Assembly (NCBI GenBank): GCA_028277405.1
Contig: JANQGH010000030.1
Coordinates: forward strand, 1 to 64,000
DNA from: Alphaproteobacteria bacterium
GTDB lineage: Bacteria > Pseudomonadota > Alphaproteobacteria > DSM-16000 > Inquilinaceae
DNA: 64,000 nt
Reading direction: 5' to 3'
Shown here: positions 25,514 through 34,055 of the stretch, piece after piece
Layout: the number at the start of each line of letters is the position of its first letter
How positions within the stretch are numbered: the stretch's first letter is position 1
The notes under the pieces: generated by a model
Told to the model about the DNA's origin: nothing
What the model saw: the letters and a program-made list of their open reading frames with translations, nothing else
Database searches by the model: none
Made by a program: the position numbers and the translations under genes

Positions 25514-26290
25514 TTAGCTGCCGATCGTTTCCTGCAAGAACGCCAGCGTGCGCTGCCAGGCGAGCTGGGCGTCCTCATTGTCATAGGCCGCACTGGTCGG
25601 GTTGGCGAAGGCGTGGTCCGCGTCGTAGGTGTGCAGATCGTGGTCGGCACCAGCCGCCTCCAGCGCACCTTGGAAACCCGCGACCATGTCGGTGTTGATG
25701 AACTGGTCCTGGCTGCCGAAATGGCCCAGCACCGGGCTTTGCAGCGTGGCCAGCGCGTCCGGGTCGCCCGGAACCCGGCCATAATAGATGATGGTGCCAT
25801 CGACCGGCGTCGCCAGGGAAGCCTGCAGCGACCAGCCGCCGCCGAAGCACCAGCCGACCGTGGCGACCTTGCCGTTGGTCAGGTCGCTTTGCCGCAGCCA
25901 GTCGATCCAGCCGACCAGCGTTTCGATGGCTTCGCCTTCTTCGACGGCGGCGACCTGAGCCTGCGCTTCCTGGGGCGTTTCGGCGACGTCACCGTCCATC
26001 AGATCGACGGCGAGCGCCACATAACCCTGGTTCGCCAGTTCGGCCGCAACCGCGCGGATCTGGTCATTCAGACCCCACCATTCATGGATCAACAGCACCG
26101 CGCCGGCGGGCGTCTGAGCCGGCACCGCCAGCGACCCGCTGACCGTGCGACCGCTCGGCAGGTCAAGGGAAACGGTCTCGAGGCCCTGGGCCACGGCCTG
26201 GCGCAGGATCGGGTCGGCAAGCACGGCGGCCAAGGGCAATCCTGCGACGGCGCCGGTGGCGGATTTCAGGACGGTGCGGCGTTGAAGCAT
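25514..26290 (-). CDS. dienelactone hydrolase family protein, exported
   Basis: This alpha/beta hydrolase has the dienelactone-hydrolase signature: nucleophile Cys148 in GWCFGGG, acid Asp195 (FGSQDQF), His226 (DADHAF), and Glu70 in the HEWWG motif that holds the cysteine. The N-terminus (RRTVLKSATGAVAGLPLAAV) is a probable twin-arginine or Sec signal, so the mature enzyme is periplasmic. Its substrate is unknown. The length of 258 residues is typical with a signal. Confidence 0.9.
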   Translation of the reverse strand: MLQRRTVLKSATGAVAGLPLAAVLADPILRQAVAQGLETVSLDLPSGRTVSGSLAVPAQTPAGAVLLIHEWWGLNDQIRAVAAELANQGYVALAVDLMDGDVAETPQEAQAQVAAVEEGEAIETLVGWIDWLRQSDLTNGKVATVGWCFGGGWSLQASLATPVDGTIIYYGRVPGDPDALATLQSPVLGHFGSQDQFINTDMVAGFQGALEAAGADHDLHTYDADHAFANPTSAAYDNEDAQLAWQRTLAFLQETIGS

Positions 26291-26344
26291 CGGATGTCTC
26301 CCAATAGAGCGTCGGGGGAGGCGAACGCCAACACAGCAAAACGG

Positions 26345-26995
26345 CTATTTGGTGCCGAACATGCGGTCGCCAGCGTCGCCCAGTCCGGGAAGAATATAGG
26401 CGTGATCGTTCAGTTCGCGATCTAACGAGGCCGTGAACACGCGAACGTCCGGATGGGCCGCGTGCACGGTCCGAACACCCTCCGGCGCCGATACCAAGGC
26501 CATGAAGCGGATGCGCTCGTCCGGCACGCCGTGCTTGTTCAAGACGTCGATGGCGTGGACGGCCGAGTTGCCGGTCGCCAGCATGGGGTCGACCAGGATG
26601 AAGATGCGGTCCTCCGCCTTGGGCAGCTTGACCAGATACTCCACCGGCATCTTGGTTTCAGGATCGCGATAGAGCCCGATATGGCCCTCGCGCGCCGACG
26701 GGATCAGCTCGTGCAGCCCCTCGACCATGCCGATGCCGGCCCGCAGGATCGAGACGATGGCGACTTTCTTGCCGGCCAGCACCGGCGCGTCCATTTCTTC
26801 CAGCGGCGTTCGGATGCGTTTGGTGGTCAGCGGCAGATCGTCGGTGATCTCGTAACCCATCAGCAGCGCGATCTCGCGCAAGAGGGAACGGAACCCCATG
26901 GTCGACCGCCCCTCGTCACGCATGTGCGTCAGCTTATGTTGGATCAGGGGATGGTCGATGATGAACAGGTTTGGGTGGGCGTCGAGTTGCTTCAT
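26345..26995 (-). CDS. upp: uracil phosphoribosyltransferase
   Basis: The enzyme makes UMP from uracil and PRPP for pyrimidine salvage. The family core is present: [14 protein letters not shown] near the start, the PRPP loop [11 protein letters not shown], and a C-terminal [13 protein letters not shown] which binds uracil. The length of 216 residues is typical. It lies between the hydrolase gene and a divergent DHA2 exporter. Confidence 0.97.
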   Translation of the reverse strand: MKQLDAHPNLFIIDHPLIQHKLTHMRDEGRSTMGFRSLLREIALLMGYEITDDLPLTTKRIRTPLEEMDAPVLAGKKVAIVSILRAGIGMVEGLHELIPSAREGHIGLYRDPETKMPVEYLVKLPKAEDRIFILVDPMLATGNSAVHAIDVLNKHGVPDERIRFMALVSAPEGVRTVHAAHPDVRVFTASLDRELNDHAYILPGLGDAGDRMFGTK

Positions 26996-27055
26996 CGGTG
27001 TCGTTGACCTTCGGTTGGGTTATCTTTTTTTGCGCGCAGTGAAGAAAGGACGGGC

Positions 27056-28627
27056 ATGCCGGCCGACCATACTGTTCCCGCTCACAAGCGGCTAGGGTCG
27101 AGACCCGGCAAGCGGGCCGTCACAGAAGCCTACATCCTGATCACGACCATTCTGGCCTCGGCCATGGTGTTCATCGACGGCAATGTCGTGACCATCGCCT
27201 TGCCCGAAATCCAGCGTGATTTCGACGCCAGCCTGGCCGGACAGCAATGGGTGGTGGAAGCCTACCTGCTGACCTTGACCGCGCTGATGCTGACCGGCGG
27301 CGCGCTGGGCGATCTGAAGGGCCGGCGGCGGATTTTCGTGATCGGCGTTGTCATCTTCGCGGTGGCCTCGGCGGCCTGCGGGCTGGCCCAGACGATCGGG
27401 CAGTTGATAGCCGCCCGCGCCTTGCAGGGTATCGGTGGGGCTCTGCTGGTGCCCGGCAGCCTGGCGATCATCACCTCGTGCTTTGAGGAGTCGCGGCGCG
27501 GCAAGGCGATCGGTACCTGGTCGGCGTTCAGCGCGATCACGGTCGCCGCCGCGCCGTTGCTGGGCGGCTGGCTGATCGAGACGGTCGGCTGGCCGTGGAT
27601 CTTCTGGATCAACCTGCCGCTGGCGGCGGTCGTGATCACCCTCAGCCTCACCCATGTGCCGGAGAGCCGGGACGAGGATGCCTGCGGTATCGACTATGCC
27701 GGCCTCTGCCTCGGCGCCATCGGCTTGGGCGGTTTGATCTTCGCCCTGATCGAGGCACCGCGGCTGGGCTTCCAGTCGCCGTTCGTCTGGGGCTTCGGCC
27801 TGGTCGGCATCGTGGCGCTGATCGCCTTCGTGCGGACCGAGACCAAGGTGCGCGACCCGATGATGCCGCTCGACGTTTTTCGGAACCGGGCCTTCAGCGG
27901 AGCCAATGGGCTCACGCTGTTGCTGTACGGCGGCATGGGCGGCGTCCTGTTCTTCCTGCCGATCCATATGATCAGCACGCTCGGCTATTCGGAGCTTGAG
28001 GCCGGGATGGCCATCCTGCCCTTCATCATTCTGATCTCGGTGTTCTCGCGCATGACCGGCGGGCTGGTCGATCGCTTCGGCGCGCGGTTGCCGCTGACCG
28101 TCGGCCCGACCATCGCGGGACTGGGCATCCTGGCCTTGGCGTGGCCGGGGATCGACGGGTCCTACTGGACCACCTTCTTTCCCGGCATCACGGTGCTTGG
28201 CGCCGGCATGGCCCTGACGGTGGCCCCCCTCACCACCGCCGTGATGAACGCCGCGCCGCGCGAACGTGCCGGCGTCGCCTCCGGCATTAACAACGCCGCC
28301 AGCCGACTCGCGTTCCTGCTGGCGGTCGCGGTGCTGGGCATCGTCGCGGCCGGTCGCTTCGAGCCCGCCTTTGGCGACATCGCGGCTGGCTTGGCCGTGC
28401 CTGACGAGATTATTGCGGCAATGGGCGACAGCCTGCGTCAGCTTGCCGGCACACAGCCGCCGGAAGGCCTGTCGGAGGAAATGACCCAGACGGTCCAGTC
28501 CGCAATCGATCAGGCGGCGCTGGCCAGCTTCAGGGCCATCATCGTCGTGTGCGCGATCCTGTGTTGGATCGGGGCCGGGATCATTGCACTGACGTTCGGG
28601 CCGAGGGGCACGAACCGGGCCGAATAG
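27056..28627 (+). CDS. MFS transporter, DHA2 family (14 TM)
   Basis: This is a proton-driven drug or metabolite exporter of 523 residues. The first helix region FIDGNVVTIALPEIQRDF is the DHA2 motif D1-like stretch, followed by GALGDLKGRRR (motif A) and VVPG-like GGALLVPGSLAI (motif C). Fourteen hydrophobic segments are consistent with EmrB-type exporters. AAGGA is a good ribosome site for the ATG at 27056. The stop codon directly abuts the stop of tgt on the other strand, with no base between. Confidence 0.92.
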   Translation: MPADHTVPAHKRLGSRPGKRAVTEAYILITTILASAMVFIDGNVVTIALPEIQRDFDASLAGQQWVVEAYLLTLTALMLTGGALGDLKGRRRIFVIGVVIFAVASAACGLAQTIGQLIAARALQGIGGALLVPGSLAIITSCFEESRRGKAIGTWSAFSAITVAAAPLLGGWLIETVGWPWIFWINLPLAAVVITLSLTHVPESRDEDACGIDYAGLCLGAIGLGGLIFALIEAPRLGFQSPFVWGFGLVGIVALIAFVRTETKVRDPMMPLDVFRNRAFSGANGLTLLLYGGMGGVLFFLPIHMISTLGYSELEAGMAILPFIILISVFSRMTGGLVDRFGARLPLTVGPTIAGLGILALAWPGIDGSYWTTFFPGITVLGAGMALTVAPLTTAVMNAAPRERAGVASGINNAASRLAFLLAVAVLGIVAAGRFEPAFGDIAAGLAVPDEIIAAMGDSLRQLAGTQPPEGLSEEMTQTVQSAIDQAALASFRAIIVVCAILCWIGAGIIALTFGPRGTNRAE

Positions 28628-29809
28628 TCAGTCGACAATCCATTCGGTGCGGGCATCGGCCAGCCGATCGGCGGCGATGGCCGCGCGCACCTCGCGCATC
28701 AGGCGGTTCATGGTGAAGACGTTGTGCAGCGTGACCAGCATGACGCCCAGCAGTTCGCCGACGCGCACCAGATGGTGCAGATAGCCGGCGGAATAGTGTT
28801 GGCAGGCCTCACAGCCGCAGGTTTCGTCGATCGGGCCGCTGTCTTCGCCGAACCTTGCATTGCGCAGATTGACCCGCTCGCCCGGCGCCCCCTTCTTCAG
28901 CGCCCAGCCATGGCGTGCGACCCGGGTCGGGTGGACACAATCGAACGTGTCCATGCCCAGCGCCACGCCCTCGAACACGTCCTGGAAGTTGCCGATACCC
29001 AGCAGATGAACGGGCCGGTCGGGATGCAGATAAGGGCTGCACATGCCCACCACCTCGTACATCTGCGCCTTGTTGCCGCCCAGCGTACCGCCGACGGCGG
29101 TGGCGAAGAAGTCGCGGTCGGCCGTGTATTCAGCGCTTTCGCGCCTGAGTGTCGGATCGGTGCCGCCCTGCACGACGCCATAGAGCGCTTGCGACCCATC
29201 GGCGCCTCGGTCGAACTCCTCGAGGCAGCGGTCGCCCCAACGCATGCTCATGGCCATGCTGTCGGCAATGTAGTCCGCGCCGACATGGTAGGGCGTGCAT
29301 TCGTCCAACTGCACGATCAGGTCTGCGCCCAACAGCCGTTGCAGGCGGATCGATTCCTCTGGCGACAGAAACAGCTTCTCGCCATTGAGATAGGACCGGA
29401 ACTCCGCCCCTTCCTCGCTGATCTTGACCAGCGATTTCGGCCGTTCGGCCCGGTTGCGGCCCTTGATCTCGTCGGCCACGCCGCCATGGCCCATGGAGAA
29501 GATCTGAAATCCGCCGGAGTCGGTCAGCATCGGCCCGGACCAGTTCATCATCCGATGCAGGCCGCCCAGCTTTGCGACGCGCTCCGCGCCGGGCTGGATC
29601 ATCAGATGGAAGGTGTTGGCCAGAATGATGTCGGTGCCGGCCGCACGCATCTGCTCGGTCGTGGCACCCTTGATGGCGGCCTTGGTGCCGCAGAAAATAA
29701 AGTTCGGCGTTTCGATCGTGCCGTGCGGTGTCGTCAGCCGGCCAAGGCGGGCCCGGCTGTCGGGCGCCCGGTGGCGAACCTCAAAGCCGAAATTCGGGTA
29801 GCGGGACAC
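28628..29809 (-). CDS. tgt: queuine tRNA-ribosyltransferase
   Basis: Tgt exchanges guanine 34 for preQ1 (or queuine) in GUN tRNAs. The catalytic and substrate motifs are present: LTDSGGFQIFSMG, YGVVQGG, GGLGGN-like GGTLGGNK, MGIGNF-like LLGIGNFQDVFEG, and the zinc ligands CGCEACQHYS with H after 18 residues. The length of 393 residues is typical. Together with the upstream VUT transporter gene, 5 nt away, it forms a queuosine operon. Confidence 0.97.
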   Translation of the reverse strand: MSRYPNFGFEVRHRAPDSRARLGRLTTPHGTIETPNFIFCGTKAAIKGATTEQMRAAGTDIILANTFHLMIQPGAERVAKLGGLHRMMNWSGPMLTDSGGFQIFSMGHGGVADEIKGRNRAERPKSLVKISEEGAEFRSYLNGEKLFLSPEESIRLQRLLGADLIVQLDECTPYHVGADYIADSMAMSMRWGDRCLEEFDRGADGSQALYGVVQGGTDPTLRRESAEYTADRDFFATAVGGTLGGNKAQMYEVVGMCSPYLHPDRPVHLLGIGNFQDVFEGVALGMDTFDCVHPTRVARHGWALKKGAPGERVNLRNARFGEDSGPIDETCGCEACQHYSAGYLHHLVRVGELLGVMLVTLHNVFTMNRLMREVRAAIAADRLADARTEWIVD

Positions 29810-29814
29810 TCAGT

Positions 29815-30600
29815 TCAGGCGGCGGCCGGTGCCGGTTGGCGAACCGCGTAGCGCGCCAGATAGACGAACGGCGTGTCGACGAACGCGACCACGATGCGCA
29901 GCAGGTAGGTGCCGAGGATGAAGGTGAAGACCAGCGTGGTGAAATCCAGCGGCTCCGGCGCGAACACGACCCAAGCGAGGACGCTGAAGATCGTGTTGTC
30001 GATCAGGGCCGAAATCCAGGTGGACGCGTTGTTGCGCAGCCACAGGTGACGCCCGCCGGTCAACCGACGCAACAGGCTGTAGAGCCAGATGTCGTGGTAC
30101 TGGCTGGTCAGGTAGGCCAGCATGCCGGCGACGAAGAAGGCGGTGACGGGGGTGAACAGCTCCGTCATCGCGCCGTTCATCGGCAGCGCCCAGGCCAGCC
30201 CCTCGCCCGCCTGTTCCGGCGTCAGCGGCGCGAAGCCCAGGGTCAGGACCATCAACACGGTCCACAGCGCGAAGCAGGCAAAGCCGATCAAGACCGCGCG
30301 TCGGGCGGCGGCTCGGCCGTAATGCTCCGTCAGGATGTCGGTGGCCAGATAGGTCGAGGCGAACAGGATGGTGCCCAGCGCCACCGGGTCGTCATAGACC
30401 GAGAACTGGACCTGCTTCAGCACCTGGACATTGGCGCCCAGCAGCGCGACGACGACGTAGGCGACCAGGCCCGCCTCGCCGAACAGCCGCGAGAGGATCA
30501 GTACGGCAGAAAAACACACGATCAACAGCAGCAGCCAGACGAATTCCGGCGGGCCGGATTGCAGGCTGGCGATGATCGCATCGGGCGACAGGCTGAACAT
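29815..30600 (-). CDS. yhhQ: VUT family queuosine-precursor transporter
   Basis: This 261-residue integral membrane protein has the VUT/YhhQ features: LYDDPVALGTILFASTYLATDILTEHYG and the later VSTWISALIDNTIFSVLAW-like segment with conserved acidic residue. The family imports preQ0/preQ1. Its place just upstream of tgt, with 5 nt between, supports that role. The organism may salvage precursors, although de novo genes would lie outside this window. Confidence 0.93.
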   Translation of the reverse strand: MFSLSPDAIIASLQSGPPEFVWLLLLIVCFSAVLILSRLFGEAGLVAYVVVALLGANVQVLKQVQFSVYDDPVALGTILFASTYLATDILTEHYGRAAARRAVLIGFACFALWTVLMVLTLGFAPLTPEQAGEGLAWALPMNGAMTELFTPVTAFFVAGMLAYLTSQYHDIWLYSLLRRLTGGRHLWLRNNASTWISALIDNTIFSVLAWVVFAPEPLDFTTLVFTFILGTYLLRIVVAFVDTPFVYLARYAVRQPAPAAA

Positions 30601-30623
30601 GGTGACTACTGGTAGTCCCGCTG

Positions 30624-30662
30624 GGGCAAAAAATCAAAAGCCCGCGACTCGGGCCGCGGGCT
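30624..30662 (-). terminator. rho-independent terminator of rpmB
   Basis: On the minus strand AGCCCGCG and CGCGGGCT (30662-30655 and 30646-30639) form a stem around an 8-nt loop, followed by TTTTGATTTTTTG. It sits 30 nt past the rpmB stop. Confidence 0.9.
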
Positions 30663-30692
30663 CAATCATTGGTCGGCCGCGCGGCCGGCCGG

Positions 30693-30980
30693 TCAGGCGC
30701 TGGCCTTGGCCTGCTCGATCCGGCGGCGCAGCTTGCGCAGATCACCGGTCAGGCTGGTCGACGGCACGCTGAGCAGATAGCCGTCGATGCCGCCCCGCTT
30801 CTCGACCGTCCGGATGGTGCTGGTCGACAGGCGCAGCTTCACCTTCTCGCCCAGCGTATCGGACAGCAAACTGACCTTCTGCAGGTTGGGCAAAAAGCGC
30901 CGACGGGTGCGATTGACGGCATGGCTGACATTATTGCCGGCCTGCACGCCCTTTCCAGTCAACACGCAACGACGAGCCAT
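30693..30980 (-). CDS. rpmB: 50S ribosomal protein L28
   Basis: The 95-residue protein begins MARRCVLTGKGVQAGNNVSH, the standard bacterial L28 start, and continues NRTRRRFLPNLQKVSL and LRLSTSTIRTVEKRGGID. It binds 23S rRNA late in assembly. The upstream part of the frame (to 31037) is leader, not protein. The gene has its own promoter and terminator, and the leader holds a hairpin that may regulate it. Confidence 0.97.
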   Translation of the reverse strand: MARRCVLTGKGVQAGNNVSHAVNRTRRRFLPNLQKVSLLSDTLGEKVKLRLSTSTIRTVEKRGGIDGYLLSVPSTSLTGDLRKLRRRIEQAKASA

Positions 30981-31042
30981 CGATCTATCCTCGAACCTCG
31001 TGCCGGCTCCAACAGCGGATGCGGCACCATCAAACAAAACCG

Positions 31043-31066
31043 GCCGGTCAGGTGGTCCCGACCGGC
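31043..31066 (-). promoter_or_regulatory. hairpin with T-rich tail in the rpmB leader
   Basis: On the minus strand GCCGGTC and GACCGGC pair across a 10-nt loop, followed by CGGTTTTGTTTG. This looks like a terminator hairpin within the leader, about 60 nt upstream of the rpmB ATG, so it could act as an attenuator. Confidence 0.4.
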
Positions 31067-31077
31067 TTGGACGCGGG

Positions 31078-31107
31078 GATATAGGGTACGGATCGCCCCT
31101 TCGTCAA
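31078..31107 (-). promoter_or_regulatory. promoter of rpmB
   Basis: TTGACG (31107-31102) and TATATC (31083-31078) are separated by 18 nt on the minus strand, about 98 nt upstream of rpmB. The 18-nt spacing matches that of the promoter at 157-186. Confidence 0.6.
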
Positions 31108-31136
31108 GGGCATTGGGCGACGATCCGCCATGATCG

Positions 31137-32159
31137 TCACCGTTCGATGCGAAAGGAGCCGCTCTGAGGCACGAACTTGCGCTTTTCGATGGTGTCGCCG
31201 GACTGTCCGCCCAAGACCGCCCTGATGTCGGCACGCACGGCTTCGCTCGTGCGGTAATACTGGTGATCGGAGATGTCGTCGTCATCCCGCGCCGCCAGCG
31301 AGCAGTCCACCACCTCGATCCGATTGGGCAATAGGGTACCGGCCTTTGGGCCGTCGGAACCCAGCCGGTCCGGCGTGCCCTTGGTGTAGTCGCTGATCTG
31401 CAGCGCCCGATCCGTCCGGCAGTGATAGACCGTGATGCGCCGGCCGAGCTGGATCAACGGCCGCAGCTTGTAGTCGTGTTCGAACGTATCGTCATCCTCG
31501 TCCGGTGCCGCCAGGATGATCTCGTGGAACAACCGGTCGAGCGTTGAGCCAGACTCGGACCGCATGCCTTGAACCGCCTGGCGCAGGGCATAGCCGCCCA
31601 TGGAATGGACCATGAGATGGATCGGTACGTCGCAGCGTTCCTCCGCGTTGAGTCCCCGGATCATGTCGCGAAGCTTCAGAACGCCTCTGGCCAGCGCGGT
31701 TCCGGATTCGCGCGCCTTGTCGCGATCGCGAAAGTAAGAGCGCCAAAGCGTTTTCTCGCCCTCCGACGGCCATGAAAACAGCAGCGGCACGTAGTTGAGA
31801 CCATAGACATGGTGGAGATAGGCGACGCGTCCGACCGCCTCCTTGAAGCTGTAGTCGAAGCCGTGGATGTAGAGCAACACCCCGTCCAGGTTTTCGCTTT
31901 TGTCGGCCAGACGGTGCCGAATTTCGCGGAACATCGTCTCGCTGCCCAGCACGCGGCCGCCGGGCCGGTTGGGATTGAGGAACTCGCGCGCGACCTCGAT
32001 CGTCATCTTCGACTCAGTATCGTCGCGCCCGTCATTCTCGACGAACGCCTTGCCGAACCGGAGCTCACGCGGGCTTTCCGGGTTCAGCCGGCCCAGGAAG
32101 TCCGTCGGTTTCCGCACGCGATTCGGCGCCCGGTTGGTGCCGTAATAGACCGTCAGCAT
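31137..32159 (-). CDS. alpha/beta hydrolase (DUF900-like)
   Basis: The protein starts MLTVYYGTNRAPN, a DUF900 hallmark, and has the oxyanion region YIHGFDYSF followed by the nucleophile elbow VHSMGGYALRQ. A conserved acid and the C-terminal DDDISDHQYY with His complete the likely triad. Length is 340 residues. No signal peptide is seen, so it is cytoplasmic. The substrate is unknown. The frame stays open upstream to 32255, but the ATG at 32159 fits the family. Confidence 0.88.
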   Translation of the reverse strand: MLTVYYGTNRAPNRVRKPTDFLGRLNPESPRELRFGKAFVENDGRDDTESKMTIEVAREFLNPNRPGGRVLGSETMFREIRHRLADKSENLDGVLLYIHGFDYSFKEAVGRVAYLHHVYGLNYVPLLFSWPSEGEKTLWRSYFRDRDKARESGTALARGVLKLRDMIRGLNAEERCDVPIHLMVHSMGGYALRQAVQGMRSESGSTLDRLFHEIILAAPDEDDDTFEHDYKLRPLIQLGRRITVYHCRTDRALQISDYTKGTPDRLGSDGPKAGTLLPNRIEVVDCSLAARDDDDISDHQYYRTSEAVRADIRAVLGGQSGDTIEKRKFVPQSGSFRIER

Positions 32160-32364
32160 CGCAAGTCTCCCTGATCTGCAGCGGTTGGATCTTAGCAGGA
32201 TCGTTTTGTCCTGGGGTGGCAGGTCGCCAGGAAGGTTCCTGCCACGGCTGAACACAGTCCGATCCGCTTGCCACAGCCTGATACCACCTCGTCAAGATAA
32301 CGCCTTAATATTCCGCCATTAACACCGTGACTTATTTGGGTTTTCATTGATCAGGAATAGTTCC

Positions 32365-33225
32365 ATGCGACCATTGAGATTGTCGGAGTCAGCACTGAAA
32401 ACCGCGATCGGCTGTTCGCTGGCATTGGCGGTTGCGACCACCGTGGCAAGCGCCCAACCGGCCGGCGGCGAAGTCAGCCTTTCGTACGACATGTATGGCG
32501 GCGGCCTCTACCTGGCCTCGTTCGATGCGCTGGCGCGGACCGACGATGACAGCTACAGCATCGCCGTGGATGGTCGCACGCGCGGCTTGCTCACGCTAAT
32601 GGGCGACTGGCGCGCCCGGGCCTCGGCGGCAGGCAGCATCGGTGACGGGCTGGATGCCGACTGGTTCCAGATGAACATCTACGAGACCGACGAGATCAGT
32701 ACCTTGCGGCTCGACTATTTGAGCGACGGCCGGGTTGAAACCTTCAGACGGCCGGATCGCGACCTCATCGCCGACGTACCACAGGCCGATCGAAACGGCA
32801 CGTTGGACCCGATCAGCGCCCTGATCGGCGCCAGCCTGACGCTTGGCGACGCCCTGGCCTGCCCGGCCGATCAGCAGATCTTCGACGGCACGCGGCGCTA
32901 TGACGTGCTGTTCGAGGCTGTCGGCATCGAGGCAATCGACGGCAGCTCGGTCGACGGTTATGTCGGTGACGCCATGCATTGCCGCATGCGGGTCGAGCCG
33001 GTGTCGGGCCATTGGCGCGACACCGAAAGCCGCAGCTTCTGGCGCTATAACCGGCCGGACGACGACCCCTATCGCATGGGGCTGGAGGTCTGGTTCGCGC
33101 CACCGGTCGATGGCGCGCCGACCACAATGGTGCGCGCCGAGCGCGACGTCGACTTTCTGGGGCGGTTCCTGATCCATCTGGTCGATGCCAGCGCGACGCC
33201 CCCCGCCCAGATCGCGGAACAGTAA
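32365..33225 (+). CDS. DUF3108 domain protein, exported
   Basis: After a signal peptide (residues 1-31, ending in ASAQ) comes a beta-rich domain with LSYDMYGGGLYLASFDALARTDDDSYSIAV at its start and DYLSDGRVETFRRP in the middle, which is DUF3108. It keeps two cysteines (CPADQQIFDGTRRYD, HCRMRVEPVSGHW). The family is thought to be periplasmic and related to lipid or cell-envelope binding proteins, but its function is not established. An AGGAA site lies upstream of the ATG at 32365. Confidence 0.85.
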   Translation: MRPLRLSESALKTAIGCSLALAVATTVASAQPAGGEVSLSYDMYGGGLYLASFDALARTDDDSYSIAVDGRTRGLLTLMGDWRARASAAGSIGDGLDADWFQMNIYETDEISTLRLDYLSDGRVETFRRPDRDLIADVPQADRNGTLDPISALIGASLTLGDALACPADQQIFDGTRRYDVLFEAVGIEAIDGSSVDGYVGDAMHCRMRVEPVSGHWRDTESRSFWRYNRPDDDPYRMGLEVWFAPPVDGAPTTMVRAERDVDFLGRFLIHLVDASATPPAQIAEQ

Positions 33226-33314
33226 TCCCGCAGCCTCCGCCGACAACTTTGTGGAGGGGTTGGCTCTGCTGTGATTGAATGGCGCCCCCTCGCCACCAAC
33301 ACCAATCGCCGCCA

Positions 33315-34055
33315 ATGACCGACCCCTCGCCGACCCGCATCGCCATGTGGTCAGGACCGCGCAACATCTCCACGGCCCTGATGCGGGCCTGGGAAAACCG
33401 GCCGGATACCGCCGTTGTCGACGAGCCGTTCTATGGCGCCTATCTGGCGCGCACGGGCATCGATCATCCGGGCCGCGACTGCTTCTTGCCGATGCTGAAT
33501 ACGGATCCCGAAGCCGTCGTTCAGGGCCTTATGGGCGAGGTGCCGCGCGGCAGCGCGATCTACTACCAAAAGCACATGGCACACCATCTTCCGCCGGACA
33601 TGGATCACGGGTGGCTGGCCGGCGTGACCAACGCCTTTCTGATCCGCGATCCCGCCGCCGTCCTGACCAGCTATGCCAAGGCCAGGCCGGACGTCACGCT
33701 GGATGATCTCGGCTACACCCAGCAGGTCGAGATCTTCAACCGAGAGGCGGACCGGCTGGGGGAAGCGCCACCCGTGATCGAGGGCGATCAGATCTTGAAG
33801 GCGCCGGAAGCGGCATTGACCGCGCTGTGCGATCGCCTTGGCGTACCGTTCGACCATGCGATGCTGTCCTGGCCCGCCGGCCCGCGCGATAGCGACGGTC
33901 CCTGGGCGCCCTGGTGGTACCGGGCCGTCGAGGCGTCGACCAAGTTCATGCGGCGGCCACCGGAGCCAACCGCCTTACCCGACGCGCTGCGACCGTTGGC
34001 CGACGCGGCCCAACCACTCTACGAGGCGCTGAGGCATCATCGCCTTACAGTTTAG
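33315..34055 (+). CDS. sulfotransferase-like P-loop protein
   Basis: The protein begins with TRIAMWSGPRNISTALMRAWENR, where the WSGPRNIST block resembles the phosphosulfate-binding loop of sulfotransferases; later FLIRDPAAVLTSYAK matches the 3'-phosphate binding segment. The family is annotated as sulfotransferase-like and is found in many proteobacteria, sometimes near aminotransferases. The true donor and acceptor are not known. The length is 246 residues. Its stop overlaps the convergent meaB stop by 4 nt. Confidence 0.8.
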   Translation: MTDPSPTRIAMWSGPRNISTALMRAWENRPDTAVVDEPFYGAYLARTGIDHPGRDCFLPMLNTDPEAVVQGLMGEVPRGSAIYYQKHMAHHLPPDMDHGWLAGVTNAFLIRDPAAVLTSYAKARPDVTLDDLGYTQQVEIFNREADRLGEAPPVIEGDQILKAPEAALTALCDRLGVPFDHAMLSWPAGPRDSDGPWAPWWYRAVEASTKFMRRPPEPTALPDALRPLADAAQPLYEALRHHRLTV

